A stretch of DNA of 64,000 nucleotides from Companilactobacillus farciminis KCTC 3681 = DSM 20184 (GCF_002706745.1 NZ_CP017702.1:62001-126000), one strand, 5' to 3'. Positions 19,666 to 34,386 are shown, counted from the first letter of the stretch. Translations and numbers: made by a program. Notes: generated by a model not told the origin, from the sequence alone.

Positions 19666-22332
19666 ATGCGTAAGAAAAAGATGGAACATAAATTAATCAA
19701 GAAAAGAAAAAAATGGCCCTGGATTCTTTTGACGTTAGTCTTATTAATTGTTTTAAGCGTTGGAGCTTTTTGGTGGAAGTATGGTTATGAGATCAAGAAT
19801 ACGATTGCTGATGGATATTCATACAGCCAAGGTTTGAAGAAATCGGACTTTCATCCCCGTAATTCGACCGTTATATATGATCGTAACGGTAAGGTGATTA
19901 AGAAACTGGCTCAATCGAGCTCAGATTACACGCCTATCAATCAAATCAATACTAAAATCCGTAAAGGCTTGGTGGATGTTGAAGATCAACGTTTCTACAT
20001 TCATCATGGGGTCGATCTTTATGCTATCATGCGTTCAGTCGGTTCAACTTTGTTACATCGTCGGACTGAAGGTGGGTCGACTTTGACGCAACAATTAGTT
20101 AAGAATGTTATTTTGCAAGATCAATCCCAGAACCTAACGCGTAAGCTCAAGGAAATGGTCATTGCTCAGCAGTTAGAGAAAAAATTTACTAAGTCGCAGA
20201 TTTTGGAGTTTTATATTAACAACGTCTACATGGGGCATGGCTCATACGGGTTTAGTGCCGCCTCTGATTACTATTTCTCAGAGAATCAAAATGATTTATC
20301 AATCGATAAAATAGCCCTATTAGTCGGTATTCCGAATAATCCGGTCTATTATGATCCAGTTCAATATCCAGAGCGAACGAAGAAACGTCGAAACATGATT
20401 TTGTATATCTTTAATCAACGAGGTTTGATTTCAAAAAAGACTTATCAAGCAGCACGTGAAAAGCCTTTGGGGTTGAAGCTTAATGAGAAGAAATATGATA
20501 ATGATGTGTCTAATAATTATGCTTTGAGCTATGCAGTCTATGGGGCAACAGAAGAATTAATGAGATCATCTGGATTCACGATGCGTTATGACTTTAAGGA
20601 TGCCAATGATCGCCAAGCGTACGATACGAAGTATCAACAAGAATATGAGCGTGCTCATGGTCAGTTGATGGATGGTGGCTATACGATTCAAACGACGATC
20701 GATATGAACGTTCAAAATAAAGTCGAAGATTTAATCAAACAAGTTTATGCACCTTATACTGGGCGGACTGCTAACGGAAAGCTAACACCACAAGTCTCTA
20801 GTACGGTTGTAGATAATAAAACTGGCGACGTTATAGCGGTGGTTGGTGGTCGAACGACTGATGGTGATCAATTTAATCGAACGATAAATGGATATCATCA
20901 ACCAGGTTCAACAGCTAAGCCAATCGTAGCTTATGCGCCTGCTTTTGAGCGAGGATATTTGCCACAAAGTACAGTAATTGACTCGGCAGTCGGTAATCCG
21001 GTCGTTCATAACTGGTATAGCGGCTATACTGGCAGTACAACGGTGCGTCACGCGCTAGAAAACTCAATCAATACCATTGCTTATAAGTTGGCAGCTCAAG
21101 ATACTAAGGGTACTTACTATGACGATATGGTCAAGATGGAATTTGCTCGATTGTCGCCAACCCAAAAATTGGACCCAAGATTAGCAATTGGTTCCTTTAG
21201 AAATGGTGTTACGACGACAGAAATGGCTTCAGCGTATAGTTCATTTTCACGAGGGGGTCAGTTCATTCATCCTAGCAACATCTCTAGTATTTATGACAAC
21301 GATAATGATCGCTATATTTACCAAAACACGCATATGAAGAAAGATGTTTATACTAAGAACGCCAGTTATATGATGATCAACACGATGCAATCAGTAATCA
21401 GTGATGGTTTGGGTAAAGATGCCAGTTTGGATAATTACAAATATACCGCTGGTAAAACTGGGTCGACTGATGATAACTACGATTCATATTTCGTAGGGAT
21501 GACGCCTGACTTTACGATTGCTAACTGGACTGGTGACGATAAGAAAGAAGATAGCTTGAATGCCTCAGAACGTCTGTTGGCTATGAAGGCCTTTAAATCA
21601 GTCGGTGAGTACTTAGTTGATGAAATGAAACAAAAGGATGTCGATTTCAAGAAACCAAGTACTGTAACGGTCAGTGGCAGCAATTTGTCAGTCAATACCA
21701 AAGCGGAAAAGCCAAGTATTCAAGATATCATTGACAACGACTTTTCTAAATACAATACTAACCAAGCTGATAAGAATGAGAATCGCTTGTATAATCTGGA
21801 CTATCGAATCATTTATCATTTGACGAAGAAAGAAGAATTCAAGCGAGAAGGCAAGGTTCAAAAGGCGATTGATAAGTATAACGACAATCCAATTATTAAA
21901 GAATCGCAATACAATAAGAAATTAGACGAGTTGCAAAAGATTCGTTATTTGAATAGTAACGTTAAACGTCAAAGTGCTAAGAATGACTTTAACAAGCAGA
22001 TTTTACAGCTCCAAAAGGATTTAAATTTGAGTCAAGCGATGTTCCAGGCTGCTAAGGATAATAAGAAGGTAGCTCAGTTTGAATCTGAAAAAGAAGCGAT
22101 TGAAGAACAACGTGAGAAGAAACGTCAGAATATGGTAGATAAATTAATGCCACAGTACAATTCACAGCTTCAAAAAGTAAAAGATGCTTACAAGAACAAC
22201 GATTCTGATAAAGAAGATCAAAAACAAAAATTGATCGATATTATGAATGAAATCAGAAGCTATGGTGGAAATGTTCCTGACCTAAAGATTGATAGCAATG
22301 GTAATTCCAGCTCTGCTTCGAATACAGACTAA
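19666..22332 (+). CDS. Class A penicillin-binding protein (glycosyltransferase/transpeptidase)
   Basis: Bifunctional peptidoglycan synthase of 888 residues. A Lys-rich cytoplasmic tail and one membrane segment are followed by the GT51 domain with VEDQRFYIHHGVD, EGGSTLTQQLVKN and KKFTKSQILEFYINNVYMG. The transpeptidase has the SxxK serine in QPGSTAKP, SIN in the ENSINTIAYK region and the KTGS box in AGKTGSTDDNY. The last 180 residues are a charged coiled-coil tail, longer than in most PBP1a/2a proteins. It is co-transcribed with the preceding membrane protein. Confidence 0.93.
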   Translation: MRKKKMEHKLIKKRKKWPWILLTLVLLIVLSVGAFWWKYGYEIKNTIADGYSYSQGLKKSDFHPRNSTVIYDRNGKVIKKLAQSSSDYTPINQINTKIRKGLVDVEDQRFYIHHGVDLYAIMRSVGSTLLHRRTEGGSTLTQQLVKNVILQDQSQNLTRKLKEMVIAQQLEKKFTKSQILEFYINNVYMGHGSYGFSAASDYYFSENQNDLSIDKIALLVGIPNNPVYYDPVQYPERTKKRRNMILYIFNQRGLISKKTYQAAREKPLGLKLNEKKYDNDVSNNYALSYAVYGATEELMRSSGFTMRYDFKDANDRQAYDTKYQQEYERAHGQLMDGGYTIQTTIDMNVQNKVEDLIKQVYAPYTGRTANGKLTPQVSSTVVDNKTGDVIAVVGGRTTDGDQFNRTINGYHQPGSTAKPIVAYAPAFERGYLPQSTVIDSAVGNPVVHNWYSGYTGSTTVRHALENSINTIAYKLAAQDTKGTYYDDMVKMEFARLSPTQKLDPRLAIGSFRNGVTTTEMASAYSSFSRGGQFIHPSNISSIYDNDNDRYIYQNTHMKKDVYTKNASYMMINTMQSVISDGLGKDASLDNYKYTAGKTGSTDDNYDSYFVGMTPDFTIANWTGDDKKEDSLNASERLLAMKAFKSVGEYLVDEMKQKDVDFKKPSTVTVSGSNLSVNTKAEKPSIQDIIDNDFSKYNTNQADKNENRLYNLDYRIIYHLTKKEEFKREGKVQKAIDKYNDNPIIKESQYNKKLDELQKIRYLNSNVKRQSAKNDFNKQILQLQKDLNLSQAMFQAAKDNKKVAQFESEKEAIEEQREKKRQNMVDKLMPQYNSQLQKVKDAYKNNDSDKEDQKQKLIDIMNEIRSYGGNVPDLKIDSNGNSSSASNTD

Positions 22333-22370
22333 AAAAAGATCCTCTAGATTGATTTCTAGGGGATCTTTTT
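22333..22370. terminator. Terminator after the PBP gene
   Basis: AAAAAGATCCTCTAGA pairs with TCTAGGGGATCTTTTT around TTGATT. It can also serve the convergent permease. Confidence 0.9.
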
Positions 22371-22395
22371 ATATACCTGTGCAGAGGTATAAGAA

Positions 22396-23847
22396 TTATA
22401 TTTCGTCTAATTCATTATTAGTACGTTTAGCAATAGCAGGTAAAATCAATCCCAAAGCAATCAAAGCAATTGGTGTGATGATATTAAGTGCTAATTGGAA
22501 CCACCATGATGAGGGGTCAGTTGCCATATTCATTTTAGGCACCATACCTAGGATGCAGGCAAAGGCTGTTAAGAAGAAAGCCCATAGTCCGAAACCAAAG
22601 CCGACATATCTATTTTTAACGAACATATAGTCTGACTTAAATTTGTCTAACTGACGACAAAGCATCATGTAAGCTAAGAATACCCAAAGGTAACGCATTG
22701 GCATAACGATTGAGTTTAAATTCAATAGCCAGTTGTATAGATCGTTCATAACGTTGATTCCGAGGGCAGGAACGATAATCAAGATAGAAACCAAAATTGC
22801 AGTTAACTTGTAACCATTGATAGCAACACCACGTTTATTTTTCTTCAAAAGACCTTTAGGGATGTATTTCTTATCAGCATCACCTAAAAGCATACGCAAT
22901 GGTGCATCGATAGAAATTGCTAGGGCTGCAGCAGAAGCAATCGTATTAGTAATTGCAAAAGCCCAAACGAACAAGTTACCGACATGGAAACTATTACCCA
23001 AAAATTGGAAAGCTTGGTAAGCACCATTAGCCATCAAATCAGCTGGAATGTGGTTTGAATTAACAATCATACCAATAGCAAATGATCCTAAGATTGCAGA
23101 AACGGCTACCATCACGGCTAAGATAATCATACCGAGTGGGAACTCCTTAGAAGCATTTTTAGTTTTGTTAACGTAAGGTGAAATTTTTTCCGAACCACCA
23201 ACAGCGAAGACTAACATGGAAATCGTCGTGAAGTATTGGAAATCAAACTTAGGAATATAGGTGTGAATATCAGTCATGTTTGGTGTAGCAATTTGAACAT
23301 GAGTGATAAAAGGAGCACTGACACCTAAGATGATAAATAGCATTGACATAGCAAACATCGCAATACCGGCAATACTACCAAGATTATTCAAAGTAGCAGT
23401 TCCCTTACTAGCCAACCAGACAAAGAGCAAGAAGATAATTAAACTTGCACCTTGTACGACTAACGGTGAAGCAGTTTTGATGAATGAACCATTGCCTTTG
23501 AATAACCAGCTCAAACTGACCATGATGATTTGTGGTTTTTGAGCAAGGTATGGAACATGTACTACCCAGTAAGTCCAGGCAGCAAAATAGGCTAATTTAT
23601 TGTTGGAGAGAGCTTTGACCCAAGAACTAACTCCTCCACCAGCCTCTTGAAAAGCAGATCCCAATTGTCCAACCATTAAGGTGTATGGAACAAAATAAAG
23701 GACCATGATTAAAATCCATGATGTTACGACGGCTAAGCCTTGATTGGCAAAGTTGTTGATAACATTATTAAGACCCCAAACGGTGGTAAAGCCTAATAGG
23801 GCAATATTCCACCATCTAAACGTCTTTGCATTACTTGCATCTGACAT
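22396..23847 (-). CDS. APC-family amino-acid permease (YjeM-like)
   Basis: A 483-residue secondary transporter with about 12 membrane segments. The first helix carries GFTTVWGLNNVINNFANQG, and the YVPY/VGQLGSAFQEAGGGVSSWV region is typical of the YjeM/glutamate-GABA antiporter branch of the APC superfamily. The substrate cannot be read from sequence. An AGGAGG site lies before its start on the minus strand. It is monocistronic and divergent from the LCP gene. Confidence 0.88.
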   Translation of the reverse strand: MSDASNAKTFRWWNIALLGFTTVWGLNNVINNFANQGLAVVTSWILIMVLYFVPYTLMVGQLGSAFQEAGGGVSSWVKALSNNKLAYFAAWTYWVVHVPYLAQKPQIIMVSLSWLFKGNGSFIKTASPLVVQGASLIIFLLFVWLASKGTATLNNLGSIAGIAMFAMSMLFIILGVSAPFITHVQIATPNMTDIHTYIPKFDFQYFTTISMLVFAVGGSEKISPYVNKTKNASKEFPLGMIILAVMVAVSAILGSFAIGMIVNSNHIPADLMANGAYQAFQFLGNSFHVGNLFVWAFAITNTIASAAALAISIDAPLRMLLGDADKKYIPKGLLKKNKRGVAINGYKLTAILVSILIIVPALGINVMNDLYNWLLNLNSIVMPMRYLWVFLAYMMLCRQLDKFKSDYMFVKNRYVGFGFGLWAFFLTAFACILGMVPKMNMATDPSSWWFQLALNIITPIALIALGLILPAIAKRTNNELDEI

Positions 23848-24023
23848 TATTCAAATCCTCCTACGGAAGAAATTATACATGAAATATACAAGAAAAAAGC
23901 TTAAATAAAGAGATAGATTTTTGACTATGTTTCAATTAATAATCTGTTAAAATATTTTTTGTAAAATTGACAGATTGTGTCAAAAAATTATAATTTAGGA
24001 ATGCGGCCATTTAAAATTTAATT

Positions 24024-24041
24024 TTAATTCAATTGAATTAA
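24024..24041. promoter_or_regulatory. 18-base perfect palindrome in a divergent promoter region
   Basis: TTAATTCAATTGAATTAA is self-complementary over 18 bases and lies between the permease gene (minus) and the LCP gene (plus), about 80 bases before the latter and 25 bases before a TATAAT (24066-24071). It could be an operator or chance in AT-rich DNA. Confidence 0.4.
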
Positions 24042-24122
24042 GCTGTATAATTGCATCCTATCTACTATAATATAGAGAGAATTTGTTTTTAATGTAGATA
24101 GCAAACTAATCGGAGTTTATTT

Positions 24123-25280
24123 ATGGATAACAATAAGAACGACAATATGTCTAGGCAGCATCGGCAAAGAACTCGTAATAGTGCCTTAGCTTCTAATAAT
24201 GTTGGGAAGATCAAACGTCCTTTCGTTAAGATTCTAGGATTAGTATTCTTAGTTATGATCTTTGTCATGGGTGCTTACGGTTTTCGACTTTACGCTCAAG
24301 CCCAAAATTCATTAGGTAAGACTTACAAAGCCATTGATGGTAAAAAAGTTTCAACACGAATCAACAACAAACAGCCAATTTCGATTCTTCTATTGGGAGT
24401 TGATACGACTGATAATGGAATTAGAGATACTGAAACTAATTATCGAGGGAATTCGGATACAATGATCGTTGTAACGGTAAATCCTAAGACTAATAAGACA
24501 ACAATGGTTTCTGTTCCACGTGATACAATGGCTCAAATTTGGAAGAGCAGCACTAATAACACCAGAAAGATTCAAAAAATCAATTCAGCCTACAACATCG
24601 GTAATGAAGGTAGTGCAGTGGCAACGACTGAGAAATTGTTGAACGTGCCAATTGACTACTATGTTAAAGTAGATTTTAACTCACTTAAGCAGATTGTTAA
24701 CGCTGTTGGTGGTGTAGATGTTAATGTACCATTTAGTTTCTCTTACGGTGATACTGGTGAGAAAGAATCTCACTTCAAGAAAGGTAAGATGCATCTAAAT
24801 GGTAAACAAGCGCTAGATTATTCACGGATGCGTTATGAAGATCCTGAAGGTGACTATGGCCGTCAAAAGAGACAGCGTCAAGTTATCACGGCAATCATTA
24901 AGAGTGCTGCTAGTGCCAATACGTTTACGCATTATCAAAAGGTTTTGAATAGTATTTCTAGTTCAATGACTACTAATTTGAGTTTTAGTGATATGCAGTC
25001 AGTCTTCTTCAATTATCGTGGAGCTGCTAAGAATATCGATTCTGACCATGTTCAAGGATATGGCTCAATGATCGAAGGTTCTTCTTATGAAGTAGCCCCA
25101 ACTAAAGAACTACGTCGCGTATCAAACAAACTGAGAAAGCAATTAGGCCTTTCTGAAGAACAACTGAATAATGAAGAAACTAGATTAAATACATTGAATG
25201 AAGCTAGAGGGTTCTCATTTGATAGTGGGACCGCTAATCAAAACTATACAATCTTTACAAGAAATCAAACGTCAGAATAA
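24123..25280 (+). CDS. LytR-CpsA-Psr (LCP) family cell-wall glycopolymer ligase
   Basis: LCP enzymes transfer teichoic acids or polysaccharides from lipid carriers to peptidoglycan outside the cell. The 385-residue protein has a basic cytoplasmic N-terminus, one membrane segment (residues 35-58) and an LCP domain with ILLLGVDT, SDTMIVVTVNPKTNKTTMVSVPRDT, VNAVGGVDVNVP and LDYSRMRYEDPEGDYGRQKRQRQ; the Arg and Asp residues of these motifs bind the pyrophosphate. A TATAAT lies about 50 bases upstream. Confidence 0.93.
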   Translation: MDNNKNDNMSRQHRQRTRNSALASNNVGKIKRPFVKILGLVFLVMIFVMGAYGFRLYAQAQNSLGKTYKAIDGKKVSTRINNKQPISILLLGVDTTDNGIRDTETNYRGNSDTMIVVTVNPKTNKTTMVSVPRDTMAQIWKSSTNNTRKIQKINSAYNIGNEGSAVATTEKLLNVPIDYYVKVDFNSLKQIVNAVGGVDVNVPFSFSYGDTGEKESHFKKGKMHLNGKQALDYSRMRYEDPEGDYGRQKRQRQVITAIIKSAASANTFTHYQKVLNSISSSMTTNLSFSDMQSVFFNYRGAAKNIDSDHVQGYGSMIEGSSYEVAPTKELRRVSNKLRKQLGLSEEQLNNEETRLNTLNEARGFSFDSGTANQNYTIFTRNQTSE

Positions 25281-25286
25281 ACGGAT

Positions 25287-25317
25287 AAAGACTGGGACAA
25301 ATAGTTTCAGTCTTTTC
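25287..25317 (+). terminator. Terminator after the LCP gene
   Basis: AAAGACTG pairs with CAGTCTTT, extended by G-T pairs, and is followed by T. It lies just before the ribosome binding site of the next gene. Confidence 0.7.
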
Positions 25318-25338
25318 TTATGTATAAAGGAGATAAAT

Positions 25339-26883
25339 ATGAGTGTTTTAGAGGTACATGATTTAAGTCAGCAGTTTTTGGATAAGAAATTATACGATTC
25401 TGCCAATCTACAAGTTAATAAGGAAGACCATTTAGGAATAATTGGTCAAAATGGGGTCGGGAAATCGACTTTTATTAAGATTTTAACTGGTCAAATTGAA
25501 CCGGATGAAGGAAAGATCACTTGGAAGAAGCATTTAACGATCGGTTATTTGGACCAACAAGCTAAATTATCATCAGGGATGACCATCTACGAGTACTTAA
25601 AGACAGCGTTTTCAAAATTGTATGAAACAAGCGACCAACTCAACGAGATTTACATGAACAACCCGACAGATGAGGACCTTGAAAAAGCTGGAAAACTCCA
25701 AGAAATCTTAGATGCCAACGATTTCTACGAGTTAGATACCAAAATTCAGCAAGTTGCGACTGGTTTAGGATTAGATGCCATCGGCTATGATCACGACGTC
25801 TCAAAACTTAGTGGTGGCCAACGTTCTAAGATTATTTTGGCCAAAATTCTGCTTGAACAGCCAGATATGATTTTATTGGATGAGCCCACAAACTACTTAG
25901 ATACTAATCATATCGACTGGTTAGCAGATTATTTGAATAACTTTAAGGGTGCTTTTATCGTTATTTCCCACGATTATAACTTCTTAGATCGAATCATTAA
26001 TTGTGTGGCTGATTTTGAATTCGGTAAGATCACTAAATATACAGGTTCTTTGAAGCAAGCTCTCAAACAAAAAGCTGCTAATAAAGAGACTTATATGAAA
26101 GCCTACGTCAAACAACAAGAGAAGATCTCGAAGACTAAGGCTTATATTAGAAAGTTCAAGGCTGGTTCTCGTTCTAAGAGTGCTAAGAGTAGAGAGAAGC
26201 AACTAGCCCATATGGACGTTTTAACACCCCCAGGGAATAAGACAGCTGCAAGTTTTGCTTTCCCATATGTCGAAGTGCCTAGTTCACGGATGATGTTGGA
26301 TGTTAATAACTTAAAAGTTGGATATGACGGGCAAGCTCTCTTTGATAAAGCTTTGAATTTCTCAATCGTTAGTGGCGAGAAGATGGTTATCAAAGGATTC
26401 AACGGTATCGGTAAGTCTACTTTAATCAAGACATTATTGAATATTCTTAAACCAATTGATGGTAACTTTGAATTCTCAGAGACTGTGAAGATTGGTTACT
26501 TCAAGCAAGATCTAGTTTGGAAGAATAATCTGGAGTCACCATTCCAATACATTAGTGATCAACACTCTGAAGAAGGTGGCAAAGAAGTTAGACGTGTTCT
26601 CGCCAGAACTGGATTAACTAACCAACAAATCATGTCACCATTACGTTCTCTATCCGGTGGGGAGCAGACTAAGGTTAAAATTGCTGATTTGATGTTCGAC
26701 AATACTAACTTTCTATTTATGGATGAACCTACGAACCATTTGGATGACGAGAGTAAAGCAGCTCTACGTAAAGGGCTTAGAAACTATGATGGATCAATGA
26801 TTCTCGTTACCCACGAAGAGGACTTCTATAGTAGTGATTGGATCGATAAGGTCTTGGATATTGAAAAGATAAAAGAAAATTAG
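25339..26883 (+). CDS. ABC-F family ATPase (YbiT/YkpA-like)
   Basis: A soluble protein of 514 residues with two ABC domains in tandem and no membrane domain, as in ribosome-acting ABC-F proteins. Walker A motifs are GQNGVGKST and GFNGIGKST, signatures LSGGQRSKI and LSGGEQTKV, and Walker B motifs ILLDEPTNYLD and LFMDEPTNHLD. The charged linker near residues 240-300 is Lys/Arg-rich. The real start is the ATG at 25339 with AAAGGAG upstream; the open frame extends further only because the LCP gene overlaps it. It looks like a housekeeping type rather than a resistance type. Confidence 0.92.
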   Translation: MSVLEVHDLSQQFLDKKLYDSANLQVNKEDHLGIIGQNGVGKSTFIKILTGQIEPDEGKITWKKHLTIGYLDQQAKLSSGMTIYEYLKTAFSKLYETSDQLNEIYMNNPTDEDLEKAGKLQEILDANDFYELDTKIQQVATGLGLDAIGYDHDVSKLSGGQRSKIILAKILLEQPDMILLDEPTNYLDTNHIDWLADYLNNFKGAFIVISHDYNFLDRIINCVADFEFGKITKYTGSLKQALKQKAANKETYMKAYVKQQEKISKTKAYIRKFKAGSRSKSAKSREKQLAHMDVLTPPGNKTAASFAFPYVEVPSSRMMLDVNNLKVGYDGQALFDKALNFSIVSGEKMVIKGFNGIGKSTLIKTLLNILKPIDGNFEFSETVKIGYFKQDLVWKNNLESPFQYISDQHSEEGGKEVRRVLARTGLTNQQIMSPLRSLSGGEQTKVKIADLMFDNTNFLFMDEPTNHLDDESKAALRKGLRNYDGSMILVTHEEDFYSSDWIDKVLDIEKIKEN

Positions 26884-27028
26884 CAATTTTCAAAAAAAAA
26901 TGAAAAAAGTACTTGCATTGGTTTACCATAAACGGTAAGATATTACCTGTTGTCACGAGAGGTCAACAGCTTCAACGGATAAGCAAGACATTTGCTTAAA
27001 AGTTGAAATAATTATTTTAAATAAGTTC

Positions 27029-27057
27029 TTGACATTGAGTTATGAACTTGTTATAAT
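27029..27057 (+). promoter_or_regulatory. rRNA operon promoter P1
   Basis: TTGACA (27029-27034) and TATAAT (27052-27057), both perfect, with 17-base spacing. The region 26884-27326 holds no gene and serves as the rRNA leader and promoter region. Confidence 0.9.
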
Positions 27058-27142
27058 AATTAAGTTGACTCGTAAGGGTAACAAGCTAACAACTTGATGA
27101 ATTCTTTCATTAAATTGTTAGAAAAATTATTTTAAAAAGTTC

Positions 27143-27171
27143 TTGACATTAAATTGTCAGCTTGATAAAAT
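27143..27171 (+). promoter_or_regulatory. rRNA operon promoter P2
   Basis: TTGACA (27143-27148) and TAAAAT (27166-27171) with 17-base spacing, 114 bases after P1. Both boxes are embedded in similar sequence (AATTATTTTAAA before, AATTAAGT after), so the two promoters look like a duplication. Confidence 0.88.
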
Positions 27172-27326
27172 AATTAAGTCGCTGATGAGCGTAAGCGCTT
27201 AATCAGCTGGTAGACCTTTGAAAACTGAACAAAGTTTTAACACTAAATTGTGTAGGCCAACATTTATTTGTTGGATTTACAACGAAGTCAATTCGCTAGT
27301 ATAATTTTTTATGAGTCACAAACTTT

Positions 27327-28904
<1,578 letters not shown>

Positions 28905-29068
28905 GTGCTTTAGCACCAACGGAAATACACAACGTTAAAACTTTGTTTAGTTTTGAGAGGTCTACTCTCAAACTCGTACCTTGAAAACTGGATATTAAGA
29001 ATTAATGATTTAAAAGAAACACCGAAAACTGCGCGATAAAAGTGGATGTATTTCCATATTTTGTCAAG

Positions 29069-31983
<2,915 letters not shown>

Positions 31984-32062
31984 GAGTAAGAGTTTACAGC
32001 AGTTCGAAGTGTTTTAAATCATTGATATTAATATCTAGTTTTGAAGGTACGAGGCAAAATAG

Positions 32063-32179
32063 TGTGGTGGCGATAGTGAGAAGGATACACCTGTTCCCAT
32101 GCCGAACACAGAAGTTAAGCTTCTCCGCGCCGAAAGTAGTTGGTGGGAAACTACCCGCGAGGATAGGGAGCTGCCACGC
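32063..32179 (+). rRNA. rrf: 5S ribosomal RNA
   Basis: A 117-base RNA whose ends TGTGGTGGCG and the CTGCCACGC-type 3' strand pair. It contains the conserved CCCATGCCGAACACAGAAGT. No tRNA cluster follows. Confidence 0.96.
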
Positions 32180-32184
32180 AACGT

Positions 32185-32215
32185 AAGGAATCAACATTAG
32201 TTGATTCCTTTTTTT
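32185..32215 (+). terminator. rRNA operon terminator
   Basis: AAGGAATCAAC pairs perfectly with GTTGATTCCTT around ATTA, followed by T7. Confidence 0.92.
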
Positions 32216-32753
32216 GTGCCTTCATATTTTATTCTATGTAAATAAAGTATTTAATTACTAATATATTTTATGAAAATAAAAAAACATTGAGTAAAATATC
32301 GGTAACAAAAAATAAAATTAAGAAAAAGTAATCTCTACGAGATCACCCAAAATGATGAAAGCTTAACGCATATTTTCATAACCATAATCCAATATTAACT
32401 AGAATCTGGTTAAGTTGATCTACTATCTTAAAGAATGAATATCGTATATAATTTTTTATATAAAATCGAAAATAAATTTTAAAAAATCCAGTTTATTTTT
32501 TTCTTTTTTATGAAATTTGTTTTTTTTCAAATTAAGGAATGCCAAAAGACTATACTTATTCTAAATAAGGCGTAAAATAACATATTGGTATAGATAATAA
32601 ATTATGTTCATATTTTACTAAATATCTTGTCTATTTATTTAAGTAATGAAATATGGTAGGTTACTTATATAGAAAATAATTTGCTGTAATATAATTGTTG
32701 AAAAATATATTTGAATATATTTTATTATAATAGAATTAATCGCATCTACGGGG
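32216..32753. other. AT-rich gap with no recognisable gene
   Basis: About 540 bases of very AT-rich DNA between the rRNA terminator and the Mga-like regulator. I see no open frame with a ribosome binding site and no strong hairpin. TATAAT-like boxes near 32685-32690 and 32725-32731 could drive the regulator. The remainder may be spacer or a decayed gene. Confidence 0.5.
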
Positions 32754-34376
32754 GTGGAGTTCTTGGATAGCTTTACTGACTTATTTCTTTCAAAATCAGA
32801 AATAGAAAAGATACAACTATTTAACAAGATTAAATTGATCAGAACTAATCAATTGGCAAGTGCTAATTTGATTGGAACGTATCGTAATCGTGATATTCAA
32901 GTTAAGGATATCAATTTGCGTAAGGCTGCTTATCAAATGAATAAGAGTTACGGCAGCGTTTATAATACTTTTTTGGGGATTCAAGAAGACTTTAAGAGAA
33001 TCCTAGATAAGGATGAATATAGTACAGAAGAGATGTTTGATGTTACTAGGGATGCTTATCATGCCTTTTTGACGACTAACTCTGATGGTTACTTGTTCTT
33101 AGATGCTATTGTTAAGAATAAGGAAACTTCTTTTAAACATTTCTATGAGACCTTAGAAAGCAGCAAGGCAACTGTTTTACGTCATTTAAAGCCTATGAGA
33201 GGCTATTTGAAACGCTTTGGTGTCAGAATTGCTTACGAACCAATGCGTTTTGTAGGTGATGAGGAATCAATTCGTTTGGCTATCGCAGCATTGTATTGGA
33301 ATGCTACTAGGGGATACGTATGGCCATTTGAAGATTTCACACAAAGCACAGCTTTCAAAGTTGTCGATATTGCTTTAGACAAGTATCGTCTGAAACCAAC
33401 TAACCATATTACGAAGATGTTCTATGCTTACGTCGTTATGGCTCACTTGTATCGAATTATCGAAGGTAATCACGTTCAAAACATGGACGCTTTGAATGTC
33501 ATTAATTATCCTTTCCCTAATATTTTTGAGAGCGCTGGCTCAATGCTTGAAGGGGATACTGGTAGTAAAAAGGTAAGGGAATTGAAACGTGCCATTAAGG
33601 AAGATGTCAGTTATGAAGAGCAAATGTTCCAATCAGCTGACTTTTACATCCTATTAATGTGTGTACCAGCAACCTTTGAAGTTTCAGAAGATTATTTACA
33701 ATCGGTTTCTAAGCAACTAGTTAGATATAATCCACTATTTGCCAACTTCATCGACGATTTCTTGGAACTTATTCCAATTGACGTGGAACAGACTGTTTCA
33801 GATATGGCTATGTCACATAGTGAATTTTTGAGATACAAGTATAATTTGACGACATGTATCATCGGTGTTCTAGCTCTAGATCACAATTACATTGAGATTT
33901 TGAACTTGTACTCAGGCTTTGGAGATGCTATCAGCAAGTTGAATGATGAAGGACTAGAGAGCAAGATTTATTCAACTGTTCAACATTTGATGTTGCGTGA
34001 TAAGTATCAATCATTAAATGGCAAAGCTAAACAAATTTCAGAAGCGATTTATGCAATTGCTTATCGTTTCTTCTCACTTTATAACAAGCACATTCAAGTT
34101 AAAGTTTATTTGGAATTAGAATCATTCTTCTTGGTATATTCAGACTTGGCAGTCACTCTACAATCATTGCCATATGCTAAGATCGTTAGTGATCCTAAAG
34201 AGGCTGATATCGTTGTAACGGCTAATAGTGCTAACCCACCAGCTGATGAAATGAAAAAAGATGTCTGCATCTATCGTTGGATGTATAATGGCGTTGATGG
34301 TCAAATGGGTGGCTTATTGAACTTGATTTATAAGATCTGGACTGAAGAAAAGGTTACTGAAAATCCAAATCTTTAA
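32754..34376 (+). CDS. Mga-like helix-turn-helix transcriptional regulator
   Basis: A 540-residue regulator related to Mga/AtxA-type proteins. Two N-terminal helix-turn-helix regions are visible (about residues 25-80 and 125-165, the second with ETLESSKATVLRHLKPMRGYLKRFGVRI). A long helical middle resembles PRD-like domains, and the C-terminus (YSDLAVTLQSLPYAKIVSDPKEADIVV) looks like a PTS EIIB-type fold. GTG 32754 lies within GGGGGTGG, so a TTG at 32763 is an alternative start. The target is unknown; it stands alone before an RNA element and an MFS gene. Confidence 0.8.
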   Translation: MEFLDSFTDLFLSKSEIEKIQLFNKIKLIRTNQLASANLIGTYRNRDIQVKDINLRKAAYQMNKSYGSVYNTFLGIQEDFKRILDKDEYSTEEMFDVTRDAYHAFLTTNSDGYLFLDAIVKNKETSFKHFYETLESSKATVLRHLKPMRGYLKRFGVRIAYEPMRFVGDEESIRLAIAALYWNATRGYVWPFEDFTQSTAFKVVDIALDKYRLKPTNHITKMFYAYVVMAHLYRIIEGNHVQNMDALNVINYPFPNIFESAGSMLEGDTGSKKVRELKRAIKEDVSYEEQMFQSADFYILLMCVPATFEVSEDYLQSVSKQLVRYNPLFANFIDDFLELIPIDVEQTVSDMAMSHSEFLRYKYNLTTCIIGVLALDHNYIEILNLYSGFGDAISKLNDEGLESKIYSTVQHLMLRDKYQSLNGKAKQISEAIYAIAYRFFSLYNKHIQVKVYLELESFFLVYSDLAVTLQSLPYAKIVSDPKEADIVVTANSANPPADEMKKDVCIYRWMYNGVDGQMGGLLNLIYKIWTEEKVTENPNL

Positions 34377-34386
34377 GTGAAAAGTG

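Noticed and set aside
32754..34376. Considered a BglG/PRD antiterminator
   Set aside because: No CAT RNA-binding domain at the N-terminus; two DNA-binding helix-turn-helix regions fit the Mga type better.
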